This document shows positions 1 through 7,422 of a stretch of 19,282 nucleotides of DNA, one piece after another (the stretch's first letter is position 1; each line of letters starts with the position of its first letter). A program made the translations under genes and the position numbers. This stretch comes from Caenibius sp964466155. Its GTDB lineage: Bacteria; Pseudomonadota; Alphaproteobacteria; Sphingomonadales; Sphingomonadaceae. The stretch lies in NCBI GenBank assembly GCA_964466155.1, contig CAYXMY010000054.1, positions 1 to 19,282 on the forward strand. Reading direction: 5' to 3'. Under the pieces are notes generated by a model that worked only from the letters and a program-made list of their open reading frames with translations, made no database searches and had not been told where the DNA came from.

Positions 1-929
1 GGATCGACCACATTACCGAGCGATTTCGACATCTTCTCCCCCCGATGGAGAAGAAAGCCGTGGCCGAAAATGCTCTTCGGGATGGGCAGACCAGCCGATT
101 GCAGGAAGGCGGGCCAGTAAACCGCGTGGAAGCGGACGATGTCCTTGCCGATCAGGTGGAGATTGGCCGGCCAATATCGCCCGAACATCTCCGGATTATC
201 GGCGTAACCGGCACCCGTAAGATAAGTGGTCAACGCGTCGACCCACACATACATGACATGGCCATCGCTACCGGGAACGGGAACGCCCCAGTCGAAGCTT
301 GTCCGCGATACGGACAGATCGCGCAAATCCTGTCCCTTGAGAAAGCTCAGGACTTCGTTCCGGCGGCTTTCCGGCTCAAGAAACCCGGGTTTTTCATTGA
401 GTTCGATCAGGAAGTCACGGTACTTTGACAGACGGAAGAACCAGCTTTCTTCCACTGTCCATTCCACAGGCGTATTCTGGGGGGAAAGCTTTTGCCCCCC
501 TTCCCCGTCGATCAGTTCATCTTCGGCGTAAAAGGCTTCGTCGCGGATCGAATACCAGCCTTCGTAGCGATCGAGATAAAGGTCGCCATTGGCCTCCATC
601 GCTTTCCACAACGCTGTGCTCGCCTCGGCATGCCGGGCCTCTGTGGTACGGCAGAATTCATCGTATGATATGTTAAGATTGTCGCACATATCACGGAAAT
701 GGTTTGACATTTCCGTTGCGAAATCGAGCGTGCTGCGGCCCGCTGCACGGGCGGTCTGATCCATCTTGAGACCATGTTCGTCCGTTCCGGTAACCAGCCG
801 GACATCGCGCCCGTTCAGGCGCTGGAAGCGTGCGATCACATCGGCGGCTATCGCTTCGTAAGCGTGGCCAATGTGGGGTTTGCCATTGGGATAGGCAATC
901 GCGGTGGTGATGTAATAGGGTTCAGCCAT
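1..929 (-). CDS. metG: Methionyl-tRNA synthetase (methionine--tRNA ligase), C-terminus cut by window edge
   Basis: Charges tRNA-Met (initiator and elongator) with methionine in the cytoplasm; class I aminoacyl-tRNA synthetase. 309 codons are visible, starting from ATG at 929. The class I signature HIGH is at residues 19-22 (PHIGHAYE) and the KMSKS loop is at 299-303 (RGEKMSKSLGN), two codons' length from the window edge region, so the Rossmann core is present and only the anticodon-binding part is missing. The connective-peptide region reads GWYSIRDEAFYAEDEL and has no zinc-binding cysteines, as in the zinc-free short MetRS subgroup. The start codon overlaps the holB stop by 8 bp (ATGGCTGA), which fixes the start and suggests translational coupling. 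It is the last visible gene of the mltB-to-metG cluster. Identification is very secure; the full length is unknown. Confidence 0.97.
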   Translation of the reverse strand, partial: MAEPYYITTAIAYPNGKPHIGHAYEAIAADVIARFQRLNGRDVRLVTGTDEHGLKMDQTARAAGRSTLDFATEMSNHFRDMCDNLNISYDEFCRTTEARHAEASTALWKAMEANGDLYLDRYEGWYSIRDEAFYAEDELIDGEGGQKLSPQNTPVEWTVEESWFFRLSKYRDFLIELNEKPGFLEPESRRNEVLSFLKGQDLRDLSVSRTSFDWGVPVPGSDGHVMYVWVDALTTYLTGAGYADNPEMFGRYWPANLHLIGKDIVRFHAVYWPAFLQSAGLPIPKSIFGHGFLLHRGEKMSKSLGNVVD

Positions 930-1884
930 AGCGTGGCTCCCTATCCATCGCGGCGGATGCGAGCAAGGTGCCGATTTCCATAACCAGCAAAGTCGGATCG
1001 AAATTGTAGGTTGGAGCCTGTCCGGTCAGCCGGTTGAGCGCTTCGTGGGCATCGACAATCCGGGGCACCCGCCTGAGACTGGCATGGCGCATTTCTCCGG
1101 CCAGGACGGCGCGGGCAAGTTCCAGGCATGCCAGCATACGTTCGCGGTCGGGGCGCTGCCCCATCGCACTGGCCAACTCACCCCGCAGAGCAAAGGCAGG
1201 ATCGCCGTCTTGCGCTATGCGTTGCATCAGGGCGTGTAAGGTGCCGAGATCGTAAGCGACGAAATCCAGGGCCGCACCCGGCGATCCGGCCGCAGCGGCA
1301 ATCGCGGCCATTCGCGTGGCGCTGCTGGCGTCCGGGGCCTTGCTGCGTAATACGGCGTCGATTTCCGTATCTGTCAGCCCGGGAAAACGCAGCATGCGGC
1401 AGCGTGAGCGGATCGTGGCAAGCAAACGCCCCGGGCGATGCGAGACAAGCAGGAAAAATGATCCGACCGGCGGTTCTTCAAGACTTTTGAGCAGTGCGTT
1501 GGCAGCCGGTTTTTCCAGATCGTCCGCCGGATCGATGACGATTGCACGGCGACTGCCCAGGGTGGGCCGGGTGACGAGGCGCTGCTGCATCTCGCGAATT
1601 TGCGCGATGCCGATACTGCGCTTCGTTTGATAAGGCTTGCCTTCGGCCTTCTTGGCTTCGTCATCGGCGGTAGAGGGCAAGTGCGTCAGCACGATGATAT
1701 CGGGATGATTGCCATCCGGCTGTGGAACGCCGGATTCAGCCACCAGTTCGCGAGCGGCGGCAAGAGCGAAGCTCGATTTGCCGAGCCCTTTCTTGCCCGC
1801 GAGAATCCAGCCGTGATGCATGCGCGCGCTGCCGAGCGCATCGCGCCATTCGCGCCATGCATCCTCATGACCGGTGAGCGTCAT
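922..1884 (-). CDS. holB: DNA polymerase III subunit delta' (clamp loader)
   Basis: Subunit of the DnaX clamp-loader complex that places the beta sliding clamp on primed DNA. 320 aa. The AAA+ N-terminal module is visible: Walker A GKKGLGKS at residues 30-37, a Walker B-like stretch AIVIDPADDL at 114-123, then NALLKSLEEPP at 129-139, a sensor-1 region FFLLVSHRPGRLL, and the SRC motif at 160-162 that in clamp-loader subunits supplies the arginine finger. Unlike the E. coli delta', whose nucleotide site is non-functional, the P-loop consensus is intact here; whether it binds ATP is not shown. No zinc-finger cysteine cluster is seen. The start ATG at 1884 overlaps the tmk stop in an ATGA (4 bp), and its own stop overlaps metG by 8 bp, so tmk-holB-metG is almost certainly one transcript. 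The tmk-holB order is widespread in bacteria, which supports the call. Confidence 0.93.
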   Translation of the reverse strand: MTLTGHEDAWREWRDALGSARMHHGWILAGKKGLGKSSFALAAARELVAESGVPQPDGNHPDIIVLTHLPSTADDEAKKAEGKPYQTKRSIGIAQIREMQQRLVTRPTLGSRRAIVIDPADDLEKPAANALLKSLEEPPVGSFFLLVSHRPGRLLATIRSRCRMLRFPGLTDTEIDAVLRSKAPDASSATRMAAIAAAAGSPGAALDFVAYDLGTLHALMQRIAQDGDPAFALRGELASAMGQRPDRERMLACLELARAVLAGEMRHASLRRVPRIVDAHEALNRLTGQAPTYNFDPTLLVMEIGTLLASAAMDREPRYG

Positions 1885-2519
1885 GGCTTTTGCCCGATAA
1901 TGGGGGCCAACCGGGCGAGAATGCGCGCGTGAATGTCTTCAGCCGTCCCGTTCCCATCGACCCGAATGAAGCGGCCGGGTTCGGCATCGGCCAGCCGGGC
2001 GAACCGCGCGGCGACGCGTGCGTGATAATCCGTATCCCGGCCCCCGATGCGGTCGGCCTCCCCGCCATCGCGGTGGGCGAGGCGCGCAGCCGTGATTTCG
2101 GGCGCGACTTCGATCAGCACGGTCCGGTCAGGCAGGAGATTGCCGCTGCCGATGGCGTGCAAGCTCAGCAGGTCTTTATCGTCCAGCCCACTGCCCCCGC
2201 CTTGATAGGCGCGGGTGGAATCGAGATAGCGGTCGCAAAGCACCCAGCTTCCACGCGCCAGCGCCGGGGCAATCAAGCGCTCGACATGATCGGAACGGGC
2301 GGCGGCAAACAGCAAAGCTTCCGCCTGTGCGTTCCAACCCGGCCCGCCAGTGTCGAGCAGGAGGTTACGTATGGCTTCCGCCCCCGGCGTGCCACCCGGC
2401 TCGCGGGTCAGCACGACATCCATCCCTCGCCCTTCCAGGGCGGCGGCAAGCATGCGCGCCTGAGTGGATTTGCCCACCCCTTCCCCACCTTCGAAGGTCA
2501 GGAAGAAACCTCCCATCAT
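1881..2519 (-). CDS. tmk: Thymidylate kinase (dTMP kinase)
   Basis: Phosphorylates dTMP to dTDP with ATP, the step feeding both de novo and salvage dTTP synthesis. 212 aa from the chosen start. P-loop GGEGVGKST at residues 11-19, RE-P motif near 39-41, DRY at 96-98 within CDRYLDSTRAYQG, and a LID segment DGGEADRIGGRD at about 151-162. The frame is open to 2561, but homologues begin just before the FxxFEG strand. The ATG at 2519 forms an ATGA with the dacA stop (4-bp overlap), so I chose it over the adjacent in-frame ATG at 2516 and the longer form. No strong ribosome binding site precedes it, which fits coupling to dacA translation. It lies between a cell-wall gene and the clamp-loader gene holB. 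Confidence 0.95.
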   Translation of the reverse strand: MMGGFFLTFEGGEGVGKSTQARMLAAALEGRGMDVVLTREPGGTPGAEAIRNLLLDTGGPGWNAQAEALLFAAARSDHVERLIAPALARGSWVLCDRYLDSTRAYQGGGSGLDDKDLLSLHAIGSGNLLPDRTVLIEVAPEITAARLAHRDGGEADRIGGRDTDYHARVAARFARLADAEPGRFIRVDGNGTAEDIHARILARLAPIIGQKP

Positions 2520-3682
2520 GCGAACAAGCCCATCAGCCCGTTGCGCAGGCGTTGCCACCAATTGGCTTCAGCAACGCTCTGCGCGGCCACGAGATGCGTG
2601 CGAAATGGCTGCTGCCCGGCGATAGCGACCTCCAGTTCGGCTACTTCCGTGCCAGCCTCTATAGGCGCTTTGAGCGGCCCGCTGTAACGGATTGTCAGGG
2701 AAACCTTGGGATGGGTTCCGCGTGCATAGCTGATGACGAGCGGATTGGGTGACACCAACCCGACCGAACCTGTCGCTCCGCCCTGCACTTTCGCGGTGGC
2801 GATATGCTGCCGCGCGGCGAACAGAGTGCGCGTGGCGAAGTGGGAAAATCCCCATTCCATAAGCGCGCGTGCGGCATGTGCGCGGACGTTAGGGCGATCC
2901 GTTCCGGCGAGAACCATGACCAGGCGGCGGCCATCCCGCTCCGCGGAACCCAGATAGTTGTATCCGGCCTGGCGGGTGTAGCCGGTCTTGATGCCGTCCG
3001 CACCCGGTACACGCCCGATCATCGGATCGTGATTGAGCTGCACGATCCCGTTGAAGGTATAAGACGGTTTGCCGATGTATTGGCGATAAAGCGCCGGATG
3101 CCGCGTGATGAGCGCACGAGACAGCTTGAACAGGTCGCGCGCGCTGACGAATGTTTTGCCTTCATCCATCCAGCCGTTTGGGGTGTTGAAATGGCTGTCG
3201 GTCATGCCAAGTTCCTGCGCCTTGGCATTCATCATGGCCACCCACTTTTCAACGGAACCGGCCGCCCCCACGCCCATCACCGCGCATCCATCGTTAGCGG
3301 AAACGGTGGTGATGCCGTGCAACAGTTGATCGACGGTCGCCGTTTCCCCTTCGTTGAGGTACATCGACGAGCCCTTGCGCCCCCAATCGCGGAAGGTCTG
3401 CTTATCCATGGTGAAGACCTGATCCGGCTTGAGCTTGCCCGAATCGAGCAGTTCGAAGGCCAGAAAGGCGGTCATCACTTTGGTCACCGAAGCGGGAACG
3501 AACCTGCGATCCGCATCGCGTGCGAAGAGGATCTGCCCGCTGCCCATGTCGGCAAGAAAAGCGACCGGGACATCCTGCGGGGCCGGCACGGCAGGAATCA
3601 CGGCCTCCTCCGGTTGTGCACCGGCGGAGGTGGCGGACAGCATCAGTGCGGCAAGAATACTGCGAGAAAGAAGATGTTTCAA
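2516..3682 (-). CDS. dacA: D-alanyl-D-alanine carboxypeptidase (PBP5/DacA family, peptidase S11)
   Basis: Periplasmic low-molecular-weight penicillin-binding protein that removes the terminal D-Ala from peptidoglycan pentapeptides and so limits crosslinking. 388 aa. A signal peptide covers residues 1-22 with an AGA-Q cleavage site. All three serine-hydrolase motifs are present: SVTK at 65-68 (nucleophile S65), SAN at 128-130 and KTG at 232-234 (GIKTGYT). After the catalytic domain comes a beta-rich domain and a C-terminal segment NWWQRLRNGLMGLFA, which resembles the amphipathic membrane anchor of PBP5 proteins. The start is TTG, not ATG: AGGAG lies 5 nt upstream and the signal peptide begins exactly there. 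It follows the RlpA-like gene by 36 bp and overlaps tmk by 4 bp. Family assignment is secure; the paralogue name (dacA, dacC or dacF type) is less so. Confidence 0.94.
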   Translation of the reverse strand: MKHLLSRSILAALMLSATSAGAQPEEAVIPAVPAPQDVPVAFLADMGSGQILFARDADRRFVPASVTKVMTAFLAFELLDSGKLKPDQVFTMDKQTFRDWGRKGSSMYLNEGETATVDQLLHGITTVSANDGCAVMGVGAAGSVEKWVAMMNAKAQELGMTDSHFNTPNGWMDEGKTFVSARDLFKLSRALITRHPALYRQYIGKPSYTFNGIVQLNHDPMIGRVPGADGIKTGYTRQAGYNYLGSAERDGRRLVMVLAGTDRPNVRAHAARALMEWGFSHFATRTLFAARQHIATAKVQGGATGSVGLVSPNPLVISYARGTHPKVSLTIRYSGPLKAPIEAGTEVAELEVAIAGQQPFRTHLVAAQSVAEANWWQRLRNGLMGLFA

Positions 3683-3687
3683 AATGG

Positions 3688-3692
3688 CTCCT
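3688..3692 (-). promoter_or_regulatory. Ribosome binding site deciding the TTG start of the carboxypeptidase gene
   Basis: AGGAG read on the minus strand, with a 5-nt spacer (CCATT) to TTG at 3682. No ATG or GTG lies suitably placed in frame, and the TTG reading gives a complete signal peptide (MKHLLSRS...). Confidence 0.7.
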
Positions 3693-3718
3693 GCAGCCCG
3701 CAGGAACCGGGCGGCTTC

Positions 3719-4684
3719 TTATTCGACCCTGTAGATTCGCGCACTGCTATAGCCTGCGGCCTTTACCTTGGCGAGCGATGCGGAGGCTTCATTCTGGTTC
3801 GCAAACGGGCCTGTGCGCACGACAAACAGCTTGCCTTGCCTGCTTATCGTACCGCCGATTTTCTGTGCAACCGACTTGGCGTTCGCTTCCACTGCAAAAG
3901 CGCCGGCCTGAACGGCAAGCGTGCCCTTTCCGGGTGAGACAGCCGGTTTGGGCGGAGCGGAAGAAGCCGGTTTCCGCGGCGGTGCCGGTTCGGATGGCTT
4001 GACCGGCGCTTTCGGGGGAGCAGGCGGTGCCGCTTCCTGTGGCGCGGGCCGCGAGTCCCCTCGCGCATCCGGGGCCGAAGTCGACACTGGCGGAACCAGC
4101 TTAGGAAGCGGCGTATCCGTCTTGGCGAGCGACATAGAGCCGGTGGATGGCAATTTGCGCCTGAGCACTTCCAGCAGGGGCGCAGGGGTTGCCATGCGTT
4201 CCGGTACGGTTTCCCCCCGGCGCAGCATGGCGCGTTCCTGTTCGGGCGGGTTTACGCGCCGCACGCGGACCGGCGCATCCGGTGCAATGCCAAGCTGGCT
4301 CAGCGCCCCGGAGGAAAGGCCGACAAGCCCATCCCCGGCCATCGGACCGCGCCGTTCGAGCCGAACCAGGATGGTGCGGCCGGAATCCAGCGATGTGACT
4401 TCCACATAGCTCGGCAGCGGCAATGTCCGGTTGGAGCCGGTGATCCTGCTCCCCCCGTCCTGATCGAGCACTGCATGGCCGACCAGATCGTAGTTCATCA
4501 CATCAGCAGGCGTATAGCGCACACCGTTGACGACGAACGGATCGCCGATAACCATGGGATAATCGGCTGCTGGCCCTTCCGCCGGAGGTGGCGTGGAAGC
4601 GACAGCTTCGCCGTTCCCCACTCCGCATGCTGCCACCGTGAGGGAAACCCCCAGCGCTACGAAAATTTTATCGGGCAATCTCAT
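3719..4684 (-). CDS. RlpA-like SPOR-domain lipoprotein with degenerate double-psi beta-barrel
   Basis: Probable outer-membrane lipoprotein that binds peptidoglycan. 321 aa from ATG 4684, chosen because it places a lipoprotein signal directly at the N-terminus (hydrophobic run, then lipobox VAAC with C20). Residues about 50-150 align with the RlpA barrel: VNGVRYTP, then SNRTLPLPSYVEV, SGRTILVRLERRGP and GLVGLSSGALSQLGI. The stretch that in RlpA carries the ASWYG...TASGE signature is shortened and unrecognisable, the His of AHRTLP is Asn, and the NDRGP motif reads ERRGP, so transglycosylase activity is doubtful. A Pro/Ala-rich linker leads to a C-terminal SPOR domain (254-321; AVQAGAFAV..., VVRTGPF), known to bind denuded glycan strands at the septum. 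The start overlaps the 3' end of the lytic transglycosylase gene by 17 bp and dacA follows. The frame is open to ATG 4711, giving an alternative start. Confidence 0.85.
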   Translation of the reverse strand: MRLPDKIFVALGVSLTVAACGVGNGEAVASTPPPAEGPAADYPMVIGDPFVVNGVRYTPADVMNYDLVGHAVLDQDGGSRITGSNRTLPLPSYVEVTSLDSGRTILVRLERRGPMAGDGLVGLSSGALSQLGIAPDAPVRVRRVNPPEQERAMLRRGETVPERMATPAPLLEVLRRKLPSTGSMSLAKTDTPLPKLVPPVSTSAPDARGDSRPAPQEAAPPAPPKAPVKPSEPAPPRKPASSAPPKPAVSPGKGTLAVQAGAFAVEANAKSVAQKIGGTISRQGKLFVVRTGPFANQNEASASLAKVKAAGYSSARIYRVE

Positions 4685-5690
4685 CTGCAAGCAGTCCCAC
4701 CGACAATGCATAATAGCTGGAGCAGTTATATTCGGTGATAACTCTATAATTACCGGTTAAGAGATAGGCAGGCGTTCCCGGCCCATCCGGTTCGAACAGC
4801 GCTGTCAGCACATCGTCCCCGATAGGAGCCAGCGGCTTTACTCCTTCGGAGCGCCATTCGCGCACCGTCTTCCACTGGCTTTGCCGTTCATGCACGCGCG
4901 GACATACCGGAGAGACGAGCTTCGTTTTCATCGAGGCCCGGTTGAAACCGGAAGGGATCGAAGCGCGCACGCCCCACGGTTGCCCGGCGCGCCATCCGGC
5001 ATCGCGGAAGTAGTTGGCAATCGATGCCAGCGCATCGGCCCGGCTCGACCAGATATTAGCCCGGCCATCGCCATCGCCATCCACGGCCAGGCGCAGATAA
5101 ATGCTTGGGAGGAATTGCGGATACCCGAACGCCCCTGCCCAGCTCCCCTTCAATTGCGAACGTGGCACCCCTTGATCGGCAATCTTGAGCAGATCGATGA
5201 ACTCCCGTTCGAACAGATCGCGCCGCCGCCCTTCCCATGCCAGCGTGGCCAGCGAGCGGGCCAGATCGAAATCGCCGGTATAGCTGCCGTAATTGGTTTC
5301 ATGGCCGAAGATCGCGGTGACGATATCGATTGGCACGCCATACTTTTGCTCAACCGCCGCACCGCCATTGGGAAGCGAAGCGATTGTGCGCTTCCCCCCC
5401 GATATGCGCGCCGTATCCACATGCTTGGCAATATAGGGCGCCATCGGCGCGTATCCGCTGCGGCTCGGCGTGCCCGGTTGCGCCTGATCGAGTTCGACCA
5501 CGCGGGGGTTGGGCGTCAGATCGCTCGTCATGCGCTGGATCGTGGTGTCGCTCACCCCTTCGCTGCGCGCCTTGGCCGTGACCTGCCGCATATAGGCATC
5601 GAAACTGGTCGATTGGGCGCAGGCGCTGGCTGCAGGGGCGCAAAGCGCGGCGAAAGCGACAAGCGAAACGAGACGTTTGGGGAGTTTCAT
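4668..5690 (-). CDS. mltB: Lytic murein transglycosylase, MltB family (GH103)
   Basis: Cleaves the MurNAc-GlcNAc bond of peptidoglycan, forming 1,6-anhydro-MurNAc ends; acts in the periplasm. 340 aa. The N-terminus (KRLVSLVAFAALCAPAASACA, then Q26) is a type I signal peptide ending in ACA; no convincing lipobox precedes C24, so a soluble form is likelier than a lipoprotein. The catalytic-glutamate motif AIFGHETNYGSYTG places Glu at 131. Other MltB-family hallmarks follow: ARSLATLAWEGRR, WAGAFGYPQFLPS, DGDGDGRANIW and YFRDAGWRAGQPWG. No C-terminal peptidoglycan-binding domain is obvious. ATG 5690 has no clear Shine-Dalgarno sequence, and TATG elements lie only a few bases upstream, so a very short leader is possible. 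It heads the cell-wall/replication cluster. The symbol denotes the family, not proven orthology to E. coli MltB. Confidence 0.92.
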   Translation of the reverse strand: MKLPKRLVSLVAFAALCAPAASACAQSTSFDAYMRQVTAKARSEGVSDTTIQRMTSDLTPNPRVVELDQAQPGTPSRSGYAPMAPYIAKHVDTARISGGKRTIASLPNGGAAVEQKYGVPIDIVTAIFGHETNYGSYTGDFDLARSLATLAWEGRRRDLFEREFIDLLKIADQGVPRSQLKGSWAGAFGYPQFLPSIYLRLAVDGDGDGRANIWSSRADALASIANYFRDAGWRAGQPWGVRASIPSGFNRASMKTKLVSPVCPRVHERQSQWKTVREWRSEGVKPLAPIGDDVLTALFEPDGPGTPAYLLTGNYRVITEYNCSSYYALSVGLLADEIAR

Positions 5691-5786
5691 AAAAGCATAG
5701 TGGCATAGCGCCCGGCCACTTGGAATCCCCTTTGCGGCAAAACGCGCAATCGGCTCGCTGTGGGCGTGACAAACCCTATCGATGCC

Positions 5787-5812
5787 GCTAGCGGGACCGT
5801 TAGCAGCTTTTT
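5787..5812 (+). terminator. Possible hairpin plus T-run upstream of tRNA-Ser
   Basis: GCTAGCG (5787-5793), loop GGAC, CGTTAGC (5798-5804): a 7-bp stem with one G-U wobble, followed after AG-C by five T (5808-5812). It reads as an intrinsic terminator on the plus strand, but no plus-strand gene lies upstream. It may end antisense transcription over mltB or be chance. Confidence 0.25.
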
Positions 5813-5833
5813 AGCCATGCCAGTAATCGGTAT

Positions 5834-5923
5834 GGAAGAGTGTCCGAGTGGTTTAAGGAACTGGTCTTGAAAACCAGCGACGGGGTAACCCGTCCGTGGG
5901 TTCGAATCCCACCTCTTCCGCCA
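5834..5923 (+). tRNA. tRNA-Ser (anticodon UGA)
   Basis: 90 nt including the encoded CCA. The acceptor stem GGAAGAG (5834-5840) pairs with CTCTTCC (5913-5919), then discriminator G5920 and CCA 5921-5923. The anticodon stem CTGGT/ACCAG encloses the loop CTTGAAA, giving anticodon TGA at 5868-5870, which reads UCN serine codons. The long variable arm typical of class II tRNAs is visible (ACGGG, loop GTAA, CCCGT). The T arm GTGGG/CCCAC encloses TTCGAAT. No intron. This is the only structural RNA gene in the window and one of only two plus-strand genes. Confidence 0.98.
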
Positions 5924-5939
5924 GCCTTTAGCATCCAAG

Positions 5940-6590
5940 CTATCCCGCGTAGGCGAAATATACCTTACCTCGCGTGGGATCGATGATTGTTACACTGCCG
6001 CCGCGTCCATACGAGTAGAACGATCCCGGTGACCGAATCGCGCGATTGGCTTCGTCATCACGCCCTTTTCCAATCGGGATAGAGAATCCATATTTATCCA
6101 GATATTCGGATATGGCTGCAGGATGACTATGCTTATCCGTCTCGCTATCGTAGTGATGCCAACCGCTGGCATCAATGGGGGTTGCGTGCCAACGGTCTGC
6201 CCCACCAGGCAACACTTCACCTAGCTGCGGTCCTTTACTGCGCGCCCATTCGGCACTTGCCTCAGTAAGTCGATAAACGACAAAGCCGGTTTCATTGTCA
6301 CCGGGTAAACCGATGCCGCCGAAAGAATCCTCAAGGCGATATTCAATCCACGCGACATGCAGCGGACTTGGAACCCTCGCTAGAACAAAGCGAAGCTCGT
6401 AGGCCTTAAATAGAAGATAGGGTGATGCCACGACCAATAGGCTAGTCAAAACAATAGCGATGCGCCTAATCCGCTGCTCGGAATCTGTGCGCTGCCATTT
6501 CTTGCGAAGCAGAAAGAGAGCGCCTCCGATGAGAGCAATTGGCGTCAATAGGATCAAGATGATCCCAACAAATATGACAAAACCGAACAT
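5940..6590 (-). CDS. Hypothetical inner-membrane protein with two N-terminal helices, low G+C
   Basis: Not recognised. 216 aa. Two hydrophobic segments can be seen: residues about 5-28 (VIFVGIILILLTPIALIGG...) and 46-66 (IVLTSLLVVASPYLLF...), separated by a basic, polar stretch (RKKWQRTDSEQRIRR). A soluble C-terminal domain of roughly 145 residues follows, rich in aromatic residues and glycine, with no catalytic motif I can identify. With both ends on the same side, the charge pattern does not firmly settle which side holds the domain. A hand count gives about 52% G+C for 5941-6600 against about 65-72% for lines sampled in mltB and yqgE. Its stop lies 16 bp from the 3' end of tRNA-Ser, convergent to it. 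ATG 6590 has no clear Shine-Dalgarno sequence. Transfer from another source is plausible but not proven. Confidence 0.7.
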   Translation of the reverse strand: MFGFVIFVGIILILLTPIALIGGALFLLRKKWQRTDSEQRIRRIAIVLTSLLVVASPYLLFKAYELRFVLARVPSPLHVAWIEYRLEDSFGGIGLPGDNETGFVVYRLTEASAEWARSKGPQLGEVLPGGADRWHATPIDASGWHHYDSETDKHSHPAAISEYLDKYGFSIPIGKGRDDEANRAIRSPGSFYSYGRGGSVTIIDPTRGKVYFAYAG

Positions 6591-6798
6591 GCGGTGTTCG
6601 TAGGCTCATAACTTTACCAAATCATGGATTGGAAAAATATCTGGGCCGCTTCAGCGTGCATATGCGCCGCTCTATGTCCCATCCGCTTCCTAACGCCGCA
6701 GGGCAGCAACTCGCGCTATAGGGATCAATCCAGAAAGCGTCCTTCGACAATGCCGGTGTCGTCCGAAATCTTGCCGCGAGTTGTGTGGTCCGGTCAGC

Positions 6799-7359
6799 TT
6801 ATGCGCTTCCCGTCTGGCCAACCAGATGGGCGGGATCGATGCCTTCGGCTTTCCATGTCTGGGTCCAGCGATCCCTGTACGGCGTGTCATAGAGGATAGC
6901 GGGATGGCCAGCGGCGGCATACCAGCCATGCTGACGCATTTCCGCTTCCAGTTGGCCAGCGCCCCAGCCCGCGTAGCCAAGTGCGATCAGCCAGTGTCTC
7001 GGGCCTTGGCCCTGGGCGATGGCGCGCAGAATGTCGAGCGAGCCGGACAGCCCGCCGAAGGGCTGGACTGTCAGCGTCCCCTCCCCACCCCAGTCATCGG
7101 AATGAAGGACGAAACCGCGGGAGGTTTCGACCGGCCCGCCATGGTGGACCGGGCCATCGGGCGTCGCGCCTGGATCGATCCCGAGATCGTTCAGCAGTTC
7201 GTGAAAGCTGATGTCGTCGCGGATATCGCCGATGCCGATGCCCAGCGCGCCGTTCTCATCGTGCATGCACATGGCGATCACGGCATGCTCGAAATTGGGA
7301 TCGAACATGCCCGGCATGGCGAGCAGCAAGCGCCCCGAGAGATATTGGGCCTGAGTCAT
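6799..7359 (-). CDS. yqgE: YqgE/AlgH family protein (UPF0301)
   Basis: 186 aa. Belongs to the conserved YqgE/AlgH family, whose biochemical role is unsettled; AlgH was first linked to alginate regulation in Pseudomonas. Family hallmarks are clear: LSGRLLLAMPGMFDPNFEH near the N-terminus, GALGIGI at about 37-43, HHGGPVETSRGFVLHSDDW at about 72-90, and ALGYAGWGAGQLEAE at about 126-140. Length matches the family. ATG 7359 has no obvious Shine-Dalgarno sequence but begins just before the conserved LSG...LLAMP block. It lies 63 bp downstream of the UDP-glucose dehydrogenase gene and could be cotranscribed with it. Function cannot be inferred from the context. Confidence 0.92.
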   Translation of the reverse strand: MTQAQYLSGRLLLAMPGMFDPNFEHAVIAMCMHDENGALGIGIGDIRDDISFHELLNDLGIDPGATPDGPVHHGGPVETSRGFVLHSDDWGGEGTLTVQPFGGLSGSLDILRAIAQGQGPRHWLIALGYAGWGAGQLEAEMRQHGWYAAAGHPAILYDTPYRDRWTQTWKAEGIDPAHLVGQTGSA

Positions 7360-7422
7360 CGGATGGGAAGCATACCCCTATGGGCGGAAAGAGCGAAGGT
7401 TCAGCGATTGGCCGCGAAGGAG

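Noticed and set aside
5687..5938. Minus-strand 83-codon frame over tRNA-Ser containing RWDSNPRTGYPVAGFQ
   Set aside because: This is the familiar false protein made by translating the antisense strand of a tRNA-Ser gene; the tRNA fold is unambiguous.
5834..6798. Possible attL/attR pair of an integrated element at tRNA-Ser
   Set aside because: I looked for a second copy of the tRNA 3' end near 6591-6798 and saw none, and there is no integrase gene.
6624..6899. 91-codon plus-strand frame overlapping the end of yqgE
   Set aside because: No ribosome binding site, no recognisable product, and a third of it lies antisense to yqgE. The 6591-6798 gap otherwise shows nothing definite.
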